DNA of 64,000 nt from Aricia agestis (taxonomy: Eukaryota; Arthropoda; Insecta; Lepidoptera; Lycaenidae). The position numbers were made by a program, and so were the translations under genes. Below the pieces are notes generated by a model. The model saw only the letters and a list, made by a program, of their open reading frames with translations. It did not search any database and was not told the DNA's origin. Location: assembly GCF_905147365.1 (NCBI RefSeq), contig NC_056428.1, forward strand, positions 29,914,001 to 29,978,000, in the 5' to 3' direction. Below are positions 54,441-64,000 of the stretch, in pieces (within the stretch, counting starts at the first letter, position 1; each line of letters starts with the position of its first letter).

Positions 54441-55585
54441 CGGTTTGTTGAGCTACGTAGTCCGTCACTAAGGTACGTAGAGCTACGTTATCCGCAACTA
54501 CGCGGCGTAAAACTACGGACCTCGTAACTACTACTCGTAGAGCTACGTAGCTCGTTGCTACGGCTCGTAGAGCTACGTAGTTCGTTGCTACGGCTCGTAG
54601 AGCTACGTAGTTCGTTGCTACGGCTCGTAGAGCTACGTAGTTCGTTGCTACGGCTCGTAGAGCTACGTAGTTCGTTGCTACGAATCGCAGAGCTACGTAG
54701 TTCGTTGTTACGGATCGTAGAGCTGAGCTACGTAGACGGAGCTACGGATCGTAGAGCTACGTAGTTCGTTGCTACGAATCGCAGAGCTACGTAGTTCGTT
54801 GTTACGGATCGTAGAGCTGAGCTACGTAGACGGAGCTACGGATCGTAGAGCTACGTAGTTCGTTGCTACGAATCGCAGAGCTACGTAGTTCGTTGTTACG
54901 GATCGTAGAGCTAAGCTACGTAGACGGAGCTACGGATCGTAGAGCTACGTAGTTCGTTGCTATGAATCGCAGAGCTACGTAGTTCGTTGTTACGGATCGT
55001 AGAGCTAAGCTACGTAGACGGAGCTACGGATCGTAGAGCTACGTAGTTCGTTGCTACGAATCGCAGAGCTACGTAGTTCGTTGTTACGGATCGTAGAGCA
55101 AAGCTACGTAGACGGAGCTACGGATCGTAGAGCTACGTAGTTCGTTGCTACGAATCGCAGAGCTACGTAGTTCGTTGTTACGGATCGTAGAGCTAAGCTA
55201 CGTAGACGTAGCTACGGATCGTAGAGCTACGTAGTTCGTAGCTACGAATTGTAAAGCTACGTAGTTCGAAGCTACGGCTTTTAGAGCTACGTAGTTTGTT
55301 GCTACGGATCGTAGAGCTAAGCTACGTAGACATAGCTACGGATCGTAGAGCTACGTAGTTCGTAGCTACGAATTGTAAAGCTACGTAGTTCGTAGCTACG
55401 GCTTTTAGAGCTACGTAGTTCGTAGCTACGAATTGTAAAGCTACGTAGTTCGAAGCTACGGCTTTTAGAGCTACGTAGTTTGTTGCTACGGATCCTAGAA
55501 GTACGTAGATCGTAACTACGCGACACAGAGCAACGTAGCCTCGTAGCAACCTCGTTTGAAGCTCCGTACTTCGAAGCGACCTCGG
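54441..55585. repeat. 30-bp CTACGTAG satellite with 94-bp higher-order unit
   Basis: The array is built from units of about 30 bp containing GAGCTACGTAG, whose core CTACGTAG is a palindrome, then TTCGTTGCTACGGCT or variants. At 54555-54660 the 30-bp units are almost identical. From 54720 a compound unit of 30+30+34 bp repeats: the marker GAGCTRAGCTACG starts at 54720, 54814, 54908, 55002, 55096 and 55190, exactly 94 bp apart, then at 55314 (94+30). Edges are diverged, the middle is homogeneous. Frames that cross it (54555-54764, 55317-55604) only translate the repeat. Confidence 0.95.
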
Positions 55586-55965
55586 TAACTAGTAAAATAT
55601 GCATACGTTTGTGTTTAAAAATTAACTATAGCCTTAAACCAAACAAAAGCCGCATGGACCTAAATAGCACGAAACTTAATTATATCTCGTTGCCAGAAAC
55701 CTGTGTGCATCAGAATTAAATTATCAACCGTCGCTATTGTTACATGTTCGGGACGAGCTTCCACGCAAATTCGACTTGATTTTATGTTAAAACTTGAAAT
55801 GTGTCGCTGCTCAAAACTGATTTTCCATTAGCGAATACAGACGTCTAAATTTACCGTTGTGAGGTAAACAATGTTTTCGAATTTCAGCAGACACAAGTCG
55901 ACTGAGCAATAATGTATGCAAAACTAATTGGACCGATATACGATCCGATGCTAATCTAAAATTCG
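55586..55965. other. no gene recognised
   Basis: Unique-looking AT-rich DNA next to the satellite. Confidence 0.4.
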
Positions 55966-56080
55966 ATATCCATATTCATAATATCAATGTGAAAGTGTTC
56001 ATGTCTGTTACCTTTCATGTTGAAACGGCTGAACCAAATATTTAGATGAGTATGGAGATGTTGGGAAAGGACATTTTGTT
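55966..56080 (+). mobile_element. Helitron-like 5' piece
   Basis: TCCATATTCATAATATCAAT and GTGAAAGTGTTCATGTCTGT match the 5' part of the family; the CTAG border is absent. Confidence 0.45.
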
Positions 56081-56312
56081 GCGAAAAATGTAAGGTCTTT
56101 CCTAATAATGGGAATTAATGCTATTTTCTATTAAATTCATTAACATGCTAATTTTAATGTCATAGCATGCTACGTATGATTGTTTTGCTGTTTGCTAAAA
56201 ACGCGGCATCGTGAAAATTTATCGGTTCGCATAGTACCGCTCCCGTCGAGTTTTATTTTGAATCAAGTGAAAAATAGCAATTCTTTAACAGTTAGCACCG
56301 CGGACGTGATTT

Positions 56313-57308
56313 TAGGGTTCCGTAGCCAAATGGCAAGAAACGGAACCTTTATAGATTCGTCATGTCTGTGTGTCCGTCCGTTTGTCACAGCCATTTTTCT
56401 CCGAAACTATAAGAGCTATACTGTTGAAACTTGGTAAGTAGATGTAAACCGCTCTGTGAGTTCTTAGCGTTAGCTCCACCGCTAAAGGAGGAGTGTTATT
56501 CTTACTATGACAATACATAAAGGTATAAAAAAACATATCACCAAATTGCATATTATGTAAAAAATCGGCTTTTGTAATGTAACATAATAGGTATTTTTAA
56601 CTTGGCTTTAAAGTAAAATAATTTGCATACTATCTTTCAGATGTTATGCTACTCGCAACCGATACAGGATGTTTAATAATTTTGCTCTTTATGAAACTAA
56701 TTTTAGGAATTATGAAAGCAAAAATATGTTTTATATTGCCTACTCATTTAAAACTTAGGTATATGCCTAGTTTGAATCCCTTAAACTACAACTAAGGAAT
56801 ATGTGATACTTCCCACTTGTAATATTTATTTATTTATCCAGGTTAGGCTATTTTGTTATATTTTTTAATAAAATGTTTTTAAATAGGTATAAAATAGCTT
56901 AATAAAACATTTGTTATTTCCGTACATAAATAAACTTATAAACTTATAATCTGTGAACCGCATTAAGATTTTTATACGAAAAATAAAAATGGAAAAAATA
57001 TTAAAAATAGGTACAACTGAAACAAAAAAAAATGTTTTTCATCTAACCTATGCGTATGGGGTATCTATGAATAGGTCTTTAAAAATCATATGACTTTTTT
57101 CTAACCTGTATAGTTTGCGAGAGAGACTCTTCAAAAGTTGTAAAATATCGTCGTCGTTCCCCCCCCTCCTCCTACTACTACTTACTTTCATTAAATGAAC
57201 TGAAATATAAAAATAAATCAAAAACCTTTTAATTTCAAAAAGATACACCTTATTGCTGCTGCGGAACCCTCCATGGGCGAGTCCAACTCGCACTTGGCCG
57301 GTTTTTTT
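56313..57308 (+). mobile_element. GGGTTCCGT...GGCCGG repeat, full length
   Basis: Left end TAGGGTTCCGTAGCCAAATG, GGAACCTTTATAG and GTGTGTCCGTCCGTTTGTC; right end GCGGAACCCTCCATGGGCGA then CCAACTCGCACTTGGCCGG. At 996 bp both ends are preserved. The interior has no transposase; an 81-residue minus frame at the right end is not convincing. Confidence 0.75.
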
Positions 57309-57799
57309 TCATGATCGCGCACTATTGCTGCGCACGATAGCAATCGAATGTTTTTTGCAAGTACGATCAATTAAATTATTGCTAATGGACATTTAACAAT
57401 TAATAATTATTGCTAATGCTATTTTTACCAACACTAGTCTTTGCTCGACAAAATAATTTCAGCGCAATGGAGTTACTGGCGTTATCTATTTTATTTATAC
57501 ATTTGTATGAAAATTAAATGTTACAATTAACTATTACACAATGATATCTATATCTATTACAGAAGATTGTTTTTATGAAACAAAACTTCGTTTCGTATTT
57601 AGATTCCACCTGAACAGCGTGTGGTCCATTTTCCCCCATTCTCCCCGGGGAGAGTGCACTTCTCAATCATCGCGGGTGTGAAGTGTGGGCCAGCTTCACT
57701 CGATTTGTGCCGGATTTCAGACCGCCATGTGCTGTCACGGGTTGACACGGAGTTTACATCAAACAATGTAGTCGGATCTCGCCGACCGTCACTATTATA
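57309..57799. other. no gene; Helitron-like 3' trace
   Basis: TTTCAGCGCAATGGAGTTACT then GGCGTTATCTA at 57458-57488 looks like a decayed Helitron-like 3' end. The moderately GC-rich part near 57600-57790 was not identified. Confidence 0.35.
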
Positions 57800-58033
57800 C
57801 AGAGTGTAACAAAACTAAGTGATAATACTTTAGGGTGTGTGTGTTCCTCGTAGAGGAGGTGAAAGTAGCAGCGCGAAAATACCACTTTTGTATGGGCAAG
57901 CGCCCCAGCGTCACGATTTTTCCCATATAAAAGTGAAAAAAAATGATCTTTCAGCGCTGCTACTTTCACAGTGAACTCTCTACAAGGAACACATACACAC
58001 CCTTAAGTATAACGCTTAGTTTTGTTGCACCTT
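57800..58033. mobile_element. 234-bp foldback MITE
   Basis: CAGAGTGTAACAAAACTAAG pairs with CTTAGTTTTGTTGCACCTTG, GGGTGTGTGTGTTCC with GGAACACATACACACCC, and GTGAAAGTAGCAGCGC with GCGCTGCTACTTTCAC. Same family as 3350-3746. Confidence 0.85.
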
Positions 58034-58106
58034 GTATAATTTAAAGATAGTAAGCATATAATATGGAAACTGCAAGCATAATATCATCCTACAAAAAAAA
58101 TACGCA

Positions 58107-58170
58107 TTGAGTTATGAATGCAGTCATGTTCTTTAGATCATTTAAGAACAAGACTGCATTCATAACTCAA
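58107..58170. repeat. 64-bp near-perfect hairpin
   Basis: TTGAGTTATGAATGCAGTC (58107-58125) is mirrored exactly at 58152-58170, and the sequence inside (TGTTCTT / AAGAACA) nearly continues the pairing. Confidence 0.82.
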
Positions 58171-58885
58171 CAAAAAAAAAAATGTGGGTGTGACACAAAA
58201 TATGCTTAATAGCGACCATATAAGATCTTTATAACTCAAAACTAAAGTGATCATTTTGAGCTTCCGCATGCTTTGATGAAATGATTTCAGCTAACTCAAT
58301 GTGTCCGACGTGAATTTAAATAAATATAAACAAACACTACAAGTAGAAAATCACATTTGTTTTAATATTTACTATCAAATTTAATAATTCAAAGTGGATT
58401 TTCACTTCCAGCTGTTTCCAATATTTACTAAAATATAATTTTAACAAAAACACTAGTTTTTATAATTCGTAGTAAAACACTATATTATATTATTATGTAT
58501 CAAACACAAACAATTGAGTATACTTGTAAAACCATGGAATTATTTTCTGATTGCCACTAATTCCTGTTAAACGTTTGCTAAACAATCCGAATTACATTTT
58601 CCATAAATACAACGCCCATATTGGAATTTGATCAGAGCAAACGGAACGTGCTTTCAGCTTTGTTGCCCTTTTTCATGAATATAGTTCGCTTTGAGGTTTC
58701 CGCGGCGGTCGAGGCGCGCCACAACGATATTCGATTAAATTACTCTTTTTAATATTTGCTCGTCCTCTTTCGAGCACGTACTTATATTTTTACAAACGAT
58801 CTTTGTTTTATCATGTTTAATGATTTCATGATCAATGTTTTATCCTTGCCTAAATACTTTTATAACGTTTTATATGTTATGAAAG
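58171..58885. other. no gene recognised
   Basis: AT-rich apart from a short GC patch (GCGGCGGTCGAGGCGCGCC) near 58702. Nothing identified. Confidence 0.4.
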
Positions 58886-59133
58886 GAAATATTCGGCCAA
58901 GTACGAGTTGGACCGCAACGAAGGTTCCATACCGTAAATGTGGCGATTTTTGTATAAAATATGTTAATGTTCTTTAAATGTTTATTTTTTTTTGTTTTTA
59001 AATGTTTATTTTTTTGTTTTATTTTTTTCTATTTCTGTAACAACTGTCTAGCTACATCCGTTCTTGAGATACAGCCTGGAGACAGACGAACAGATAGCGA
59101 AGTCCCGTTTTTACCCTTTGGGTACGGATCCCT
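58886..59133 (-). mobile_element. GGCCAAGT...GGGTACGGA repeat copy
   Basis: Begins TTCGGCCAAGTACGAGTTGG with AAGGTTCCATACCG, and ends ACAGCCTGGAGACAGACGAA, CCCGTTTTTACCCTTTGGGT, ACGGATCCCT: the family of 61025-61282 in the opposite direction, with mutated ends. Confidence 0.68.
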
Positions 59134-60041
59134 TAAAAGTAAAAAAAATGGAGAAGTATACATAATATACGTATTACGTTATGGGCATTTTTATTAGTGA
59201 GGGGATTTTGGCGTAAATATATCTTTTCATGGCAATCAAAAATACAACATCAGGTAAATTTTCATTAACTTTTATCAATTATTTTTCCTCGGAGTTCATA
59301 TGAATCCTTATTTCGTTGTCGTAAGGGTCATAGTACTGTCAGGGGTAAGACTAATCGTTGTGCCTGAAATAGACGAAGGATGAACTGAGCTATTTATAAC
59401 AATAGAACTACGGACTACGCTACGACTTTCACTTGTTCAAATGATCCAATTTACATTTTCTTACAATAATAGATGCGAGTCTTCATTTAGAAGTCCGATA
59501 ATAATAATATTATTGATTTCTCACCACTTTTACGAAATAAAAATAATTATGTATATTTATAGAAGTTTAAAAACACAACTGCTTTTTCAGTACCTAGTAA
59601 CGCAGTCTGGTTTTTTTTTTTTTTTTGAGGAGATGTCGTTGTCTTGATAGTTGTCAGGAAAACGTCAACTTAACCTCATCTAGCCTCCAACTTCCTATTT
59701 AGGATTTAACATTAAAAAATGATGCCATTTTTTATAATTTAATGATTGGTATCATTTTTGTAATGTCTTCTAAAACTTGTAACATACATTGCTACAATAT
59801 ACTAAATTAGGCTGTCAAGAGATGTACAAATTAGATTAGGTTGATCCGTAGCGTGATTGGATCTCAGTACCTTACTCTGAGTCCACGCATCTACAATGCA
59901 ATTAGCAGGCTAAATTGTGATTAAACATGCACATTGCACAGAGATGCATAAAATATAAACTTGAAAGGATTCTGTATACTTATATAGCGTTTGTATGGGT
60001 ACTGAATAGACTCTTTAGGTATCCTGAGTTAAATACCTAGT
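59134..60041. other. no gene; T-run that may be a retroelement tail
   Basis: A run of about 18 T near 59610-59627 followed by GAGGAGATGTCGTTGTC might be the A-tail of a minus-strand retroelement. The rest is AT-rich without recognised features. Confidence 0.35.
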
Positions 60042-60205
60042 AGTACGGGAGTCCTAGAACATTTTTTTTTGATTACTATCAAGCAAATTTTTTGTTAGTA
60101 GCTTCATTTTGATAATATGACGAACAACATTTTTATTTGCGACAGGATTTCATACTTTGACTTGATTGTCCTAAAATATGGATTGTTTTATTTGCAGAAC
60201 AATGT
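60042..60205. mobile_element. half copy of the 46611-46861 MITE
   Basis: AGTACGGGAGTCCTAGAAC, GTAGCTTCATTTTGATAAT and CCTAAAATATGGATTGTT match that element in order; the right arm is missing. Confidence 0.6.
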
Positions 60206-60359
60206 TACTCTTATTCTACTAATTATAATATAGATAATAAAATTACTATTAATCTATCAATATACAAAAAATCAGCTCGTTAGGGTTCCGTTATAGGGTT
60301 CTGTAATCAACAAAACTTGGTTAACTACTGAACCCTATTTAGAGTAGGGTTACCGCCGT

Positions 60360-60690
60360 CCATTCATCCTATTTCGCATTTCTAATATTCGTCCTAATAT
60401 TAGAAATGCGAAAGTATCTATCTGTTACCTTTTAACGGCGAAGCCGCTGAACCGATTTTGCTGAAATCTGAAACCGTTTTGAGACTCAAACAATCGTACG
60501 AGAATGCCGCGTCCTGCTCTAACAAACGAGAAATTGCGTTGTTAGAGCAGCCTATAACTGGCCTACTGGTACATAGATGGACGGAAGGATAGACGGATAG
60601 ATGGAATGGATAGATGGAATGGACGGTTCGGACGGACGCCCGCAACTCTGCTGCACCAAAATTCGGATTAACGAATTTGGGCGTCATCTA
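60360..60690 (+). mobile_element. Helitron-like element with inverted double 5' end
   Basis: TTCGCATTTCTAATATT (60371-60387) is mirrored by AATATTAGAAATGCGAA (60395-60411), so two 5'-type ends meet head to head. The plus copy continues with the GAAGCCGCTGAACCGATTTT body, a GATAGATGGAATG microsatellite (60590-60640) and a decayed end GGGCGTCATCTA near 60685. Confidence 0.5.
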
Positions 60691-61024
60691 TTTATGTAAT
60701 AATTCCGTTGTTTGATGCTGTGTTGATAAAGATTTGTTTTATTTAGTAAAACACTAAGTACGTAGTTGTTGGTAACTTAGTTCGAGCAGAAATTAATGTA
60801 AGTACATTGTTGAGCTAGGAAACTACATTATACATTTTGTGAGATAAAAGGAAATATGAAATATCCTTTTATCCCATTTAACATATTATGTTGTTTTATA
60901 TATTTTTCCCAAGGACTTGTGAACACAAAAGCGTGTGTTGGAAACAAAGACACATATTGACAAACATAATTTCGCACTTATGGAGTTGGAATTTGATAAT
61001 ATGTTAAAGTGGCAGCGCTGATTT
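60691..61024. other. no gene recognised
   Basis: AT-rich; an imperfect inverted repeat with GAAATATGAAATATCC occurs near 60850. Confidence 0.35.
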
Positions 61025-61282
61025 TTAGGGTTCCGTACCCAAAGGGTAAAAACGGGACCCTATTACTGAGACTTCGATGTCTGTCCGTCCGTCCGTCTGT
61101 CTGTCCGTCTGTCTCCAGGCGGCAGGCTGTAACTCAAGAACGGTAATAGCTAGAGAGTTGAAATTTTCACAGATTATGTATTTCGGTTGCCACTATAACA
61201 ACAAATACTAAAAACACAATAAATTAAATATTTAAGGGGTACGGAACCCTTCGTGCGTGAGTTCAACTCGCACATGGCCGAA
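61025..61282 (+). mobile_element. 258-bp GGGTTCCGTACC repeat, complete
   Basis: TAGGGTTCCGTACCCAAAGG opens it, followed by a GTCCGTCCGTCCGTCTGTCT microsatellite and AGCTAGAGAGTTGAAATTTT; it closes with GGTACGGAACCCTTCGTGCG and CAACTCGCACATGGCC. The smallest copy here with both ends. Confidence 0.78.
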
Positions 61283-61670
61283 TTTCCTAATTTAAAGAGT
61301 GGAATTTCGTGTAAAGTTATTGCAACGGGTTTTTTATGTCATGATTATCCTATAATTTTGGATTTAGTATAGTACAAACCCTCCTTACTTATACTTAATA
61401 TTAGTAAAAAATATTTAAAATGTAGAGAAAAAATCTGCGTTCTTGTTAACATATTGCTATATTTTTATGTATTATTCTTTTTCATTAATGATAAAACAAG
61501 TAAAATTTTAAACAACATGTAAATTAAGCTTCACGGTTACGTCGGTTGGTGAAGGATTGACAGTAAACGATTACGTTGCATTGGTTTAATATTTCTCCGC
61601 ATTGCCTACAGGGATTCGCGTATCAGATACATTTTTGAAATATATTTTTGGTAAGTTAAAAATTTATACA
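61283..61670. other. no gene recognised
   Basis: AT-rich, nothing recognised. Confidence 0.4.
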
Positions 61671-61785
61671 GGGTGTAACAAAAGTGATAAAACTAGGGTA
61701 CCTTTGTAAAAAAAGGAGGTATTTAATGCATCAATTTATAGTGTCCAGCTGCCTGCTGGTGAAACTTGAGGAAAGTTTGTATTTC

Positions 61786-62220
61786 ATAGCGTTTTCGGCA
61801 TCTAGAACTGCCCCGGGGCAGGGCAGGCCGAATGGATACGATAATAGCCGACGTTTAAATTATTCCATAAACTACGTACTTACTGTACTAGTACTATAAG
61901 TATAAGTTTTTTTTTTATGAAATAAGGGGGCAAACGGGTCACCTGATGGAAAGCAACTCCCGTCGCCCATGGACACTCGCAGCATCAGAAGAGCTTAGGG
62001 ATTGGGCCTCCGGTAAACTCACTCACTCGGCGAAACAAAGCGCTAGCGCTGTTTCACGCCGGTTTTCTGTGAGAACGTGGTATTTCACCGGTCGAGCCGG
62101 CCCATTCGTGCCGAAGCATGGCTCTCCCAGTGCTTTGTAGATCACCGGTTTTGTTCGGCTATATCCGTATCCATCAAGCCTGCCCTGCCACGGAGCAGTT
62201 CTAGATACCGAAAACGCTAT
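61786..62220. mobile_element. foldback element with a SINE-like insert
   Basis: ATAGCGTTTTCGGCATCTAG (61786) pairs with CTAGATACCGAAAACGCTAT (62201-62220), and GGGGCAGGGCAGGCC with AAGCCTGCCCTGCC. Between the arms, 61905-62130 is a T-run followed by GGGGGCAAACGGGTCACC, ATGGACACTCGCAGCATC and CACTCGGCGAAACA, the complete form of the repeat at 16818-17030, lying on the minus strand. Confidence 0.68.
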
Positions 62221-62532
62221 TAGAATATTGTTTCATATTTTAAAGGGTTTTAACACCGCCTGCTTTGTGAAAATCATTTTTAAAAAAATAATTAAATGTA
62301 GTCTGTACAGGATTTTTTTAGGCAACCTATTCTTGATCTATTTTCTAATATACTAAATTTGTTATAAGTTATAACATATTTTTAATTCTATTATCAGCTC
62401 GGTGAAGGCCGATCTAAGTTCGGATCTTCTACTATAATATTATGTAATAGTGATATCCCGAAAGACGACGTGTGACCAAAATGTTAAGGTGACGCCGCGT
62501 TAAAGTAAAAAACCGTGTTGGATATGTTTTAG

Positions 62533-62583
62533 ATTGCTCGTTTTCTATGAGGCCAGCCCGGCCTCTCATAGAAAACAAGCAAT
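62533..62583. repeat. 51-bp hairpin
   Basis: ATTGCTCGTTTTCTATGAGG is mirrored by CTCATAGAAAACAAGCAAT with one mismatch and a short GC-rich turn. The loop is too small for a typical microRNA precursor. Confidence 0.75.
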
Positions 62584-63419
62584 GGAACAGCAAAAATTTG
62601 AAAGGGCGATAAAATGGTTAAAAAAAATTTGTCGCGTAATTTAAAAACCATAAATTATAAATTCCATATAAGCTATGGGCAAATTAAAGTGTATGCTTGA
62701 GCCAATTTATGTACAAATTTTGGAAGTCACTCTCCTCTGTTGGCAAAACAGGAATCCCTTTTTTACAGAGGTATTTTTGATTGATTATTCTGTGTTATAA
62801 AAGTTGACCAATCGTGTTATGCTATGGGTAATTCAAAGACAAAGACATGATGAATACTGACTATGAACTTTAATTTCTTAGCTTTAGTCATTGCTGAGAA
62901 AAATCGATATCGCTACAGCCAAATTATCAAGGCGTCGCCTTAAAAGAGACATTGTACCATCATGTCTCATTCGTTTGGTTACTCGCGAATGAACCGTTCA
63001 CCTGAATTTGTTCACCACCACATTGTTTTACCTCTACTAGGATAATATCCCTTCAGATGAAAAAAAAGAATATTTATAAGTATTATAATAAAACATATTA
63101 CTTATAATGCAAGAAACTTAAAGTAATTAGTAAGGTACCGAAGAACGAAATATTAAAGAAGTCGGTAATGAGAGCTAATACTAAATCTGATCAGATTTAA
63201 AAAAAAAACCTGAGAGCAGTTATTAGGAAAATCCTCTTTATGAGTCCGGGTGCCATCGCAATCCTCATACAAACGTATTCCCAAGATAATTTCCCATACG
63301 AGAATATTTAAAATATTAGGGTTATTATTCAGCTTAAGATAGTAATTACCTAGGTTCCTGTACAAAAATTTACTGCAATATATTTACATACCAAAAATAT
63401 TAACGATTACAATATTTAC
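62584..63419. other. no gene recognised
   Basis: AT-rich; no repeat or coding signal recognised. Confidence 0.45.
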
Positions 63420-63806
63420 ACGAAGGGCTCCGTACCGTTGTAGAGCGAAAATAGGCAAAAATTGTGTTTTTTGTATGGAAGCCCCCCTTAAATATTTATT
63501 TTATTTTAATATTATTATTAATTATTAAAGTACAAATATAATTAAGGATGCTGTGAAAATTTCAAATGCCTAGCAGTTGCCATTATTGATTACGAGCAAA
63601 AAAGGCCAAATAAGATAATATGTTTGTTGTATGGGAGCCCCCCTTAAATATTTATTTTATTTTTAGTATTTGTTGTTATAGCGGCCATAGAAATACACAA
63701 CCTGTAAAAATTTCAGAAGTCTAGCTATAGCGGTTCTTGAGATACTGCCTGGAGACAGACATCTCAGTAATAGGGTTTTCACCCTTTGGGTAAGGAACCC
63801 TAAAAA
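63420..63806 (-). mobile_element. GGGTTCCGT-family copy, reversed
   Basis: Starts CGAAGGGCTCCGTACCG, contains GGAAGCCCCCCTTAAATAT twice (about 63479 and 63636), and ends GAGATACTGCCTGGAGACAG, CACCCTTTGGGTAAGGAACC. The internal GCCCCCC motif is duplicated about 157 bp apart. Confidence 0.68.
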
Positions 63807-64000
63807 ATGTTAAATTCATAAAAAATATTATTCTAAAATTTTCTCTAACTCTCTAATGAAAAATATTTTAGACAAGATCGATTACTTCCAAGTTCCAAGT
63901 CTAATTACTCAATTGTCAATCCTCAATTTATAAAATATCCAGTTTGACAAAATTATTGCCAGCGTGTACTTAACACAAATAAAAGGCCTGTAAATTTGTA

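Noticed and set aside
54555..54764. Open frame with leucine/arginine repeat peptide (also 55317-55604)
   Set aside because: It only translates the CTACGTAG satellite; units of 30 bp keep any frame open.
54441..55585. CRISPR array
   Set aside because: Units are contiguous tandem repeats without unique spacers, and the DNA is eukaryotic.
62533..62583. microRNA precursor
   Set aside because: The loop is only a few bases and the arms too short; the same applies to the other perfect hairpins.

Overview
The window looks like nuclear DNA from a lepidopteran insect (moth or butterfly). It is AT-rich and carries no operons or bacterial-style genes. It is packed with repeat types typical of Lepidoptera: Helitron-like elements running from 5'-TC to CTAG-3', often with GTCT/GTCC microsatellites; foldback MITEs with TA or TWA target duplications; the repeat family that runs from a GGGTTCCGTACC end to a GACTCGCACTTGGCCGG end; a tRNA-derived SINE; and a short run of the insect telomere unit TTAGG inside a MITE. 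Family names rest on sequence features and general knowledge of these families, not on database searches.

The only host-gene signal I would defend is a CpG-rich block at about 22.6-23.1 kb. It ends in a strong plus-strand splice donor (AG|GTACGT at 23072/23073) and reads like a promoter with a non-coding first exon of a gene whose later exons lie outside the window. If so, most of the sequence to its right is first intron, and the left third is upstream intergenic DNA.

Region by region: 0-11 kb has scattered MITEs, including a 1,051-bp near-perfect palindrome (4804-5854) and a MITE inside an older repeat (7686-8785). 11.1-15.2 kb is a decayed Ty3/Gypsy LTR retrotransposon on the minus strand with an ATAT target duplication; it keeps gag, protease, reverse transcriptase and RNase H remnants but has lost integrase and parts of both LTRs. 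15.3-22 kb holds nested MITEs, a G-rich tract and a very CpG-rich foldback element. 22-23.1 kb is the candidate promoter. 24.2-25.2 kb is a ~120-bp satellite interrupted by a SINE. 27-30.2 kb is a nest: a long-TIR element contains a MITE that contains a 5'-truncated LINE. 31-39 kb holds Helitron-like copies and foldback MITEs. 39.5-41.4 kb is a long-TIR element carrying a 187-aa ORF with a nine-cysteine CXC-like domain. 41.4-49.5 kb is dominated by the GGGTTCCGT/GGCCGG family and a 3.7-kb long-TIR element. 49.6-54.2 kb has more Helitron-like and hAT-like pieces. 54.4-55.6 kb is a 30-bp satellite built on the palindrome CTACGTAG, with a 94-bp higher-order unit. 55.6-64 kb is repeat debris.

The genes do not form a working system. 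The coding remnants belong to selfish elements and most are broken. The main biological content is the layered insertion history, the two satellites, the CXC-domain element and the possible promoter.
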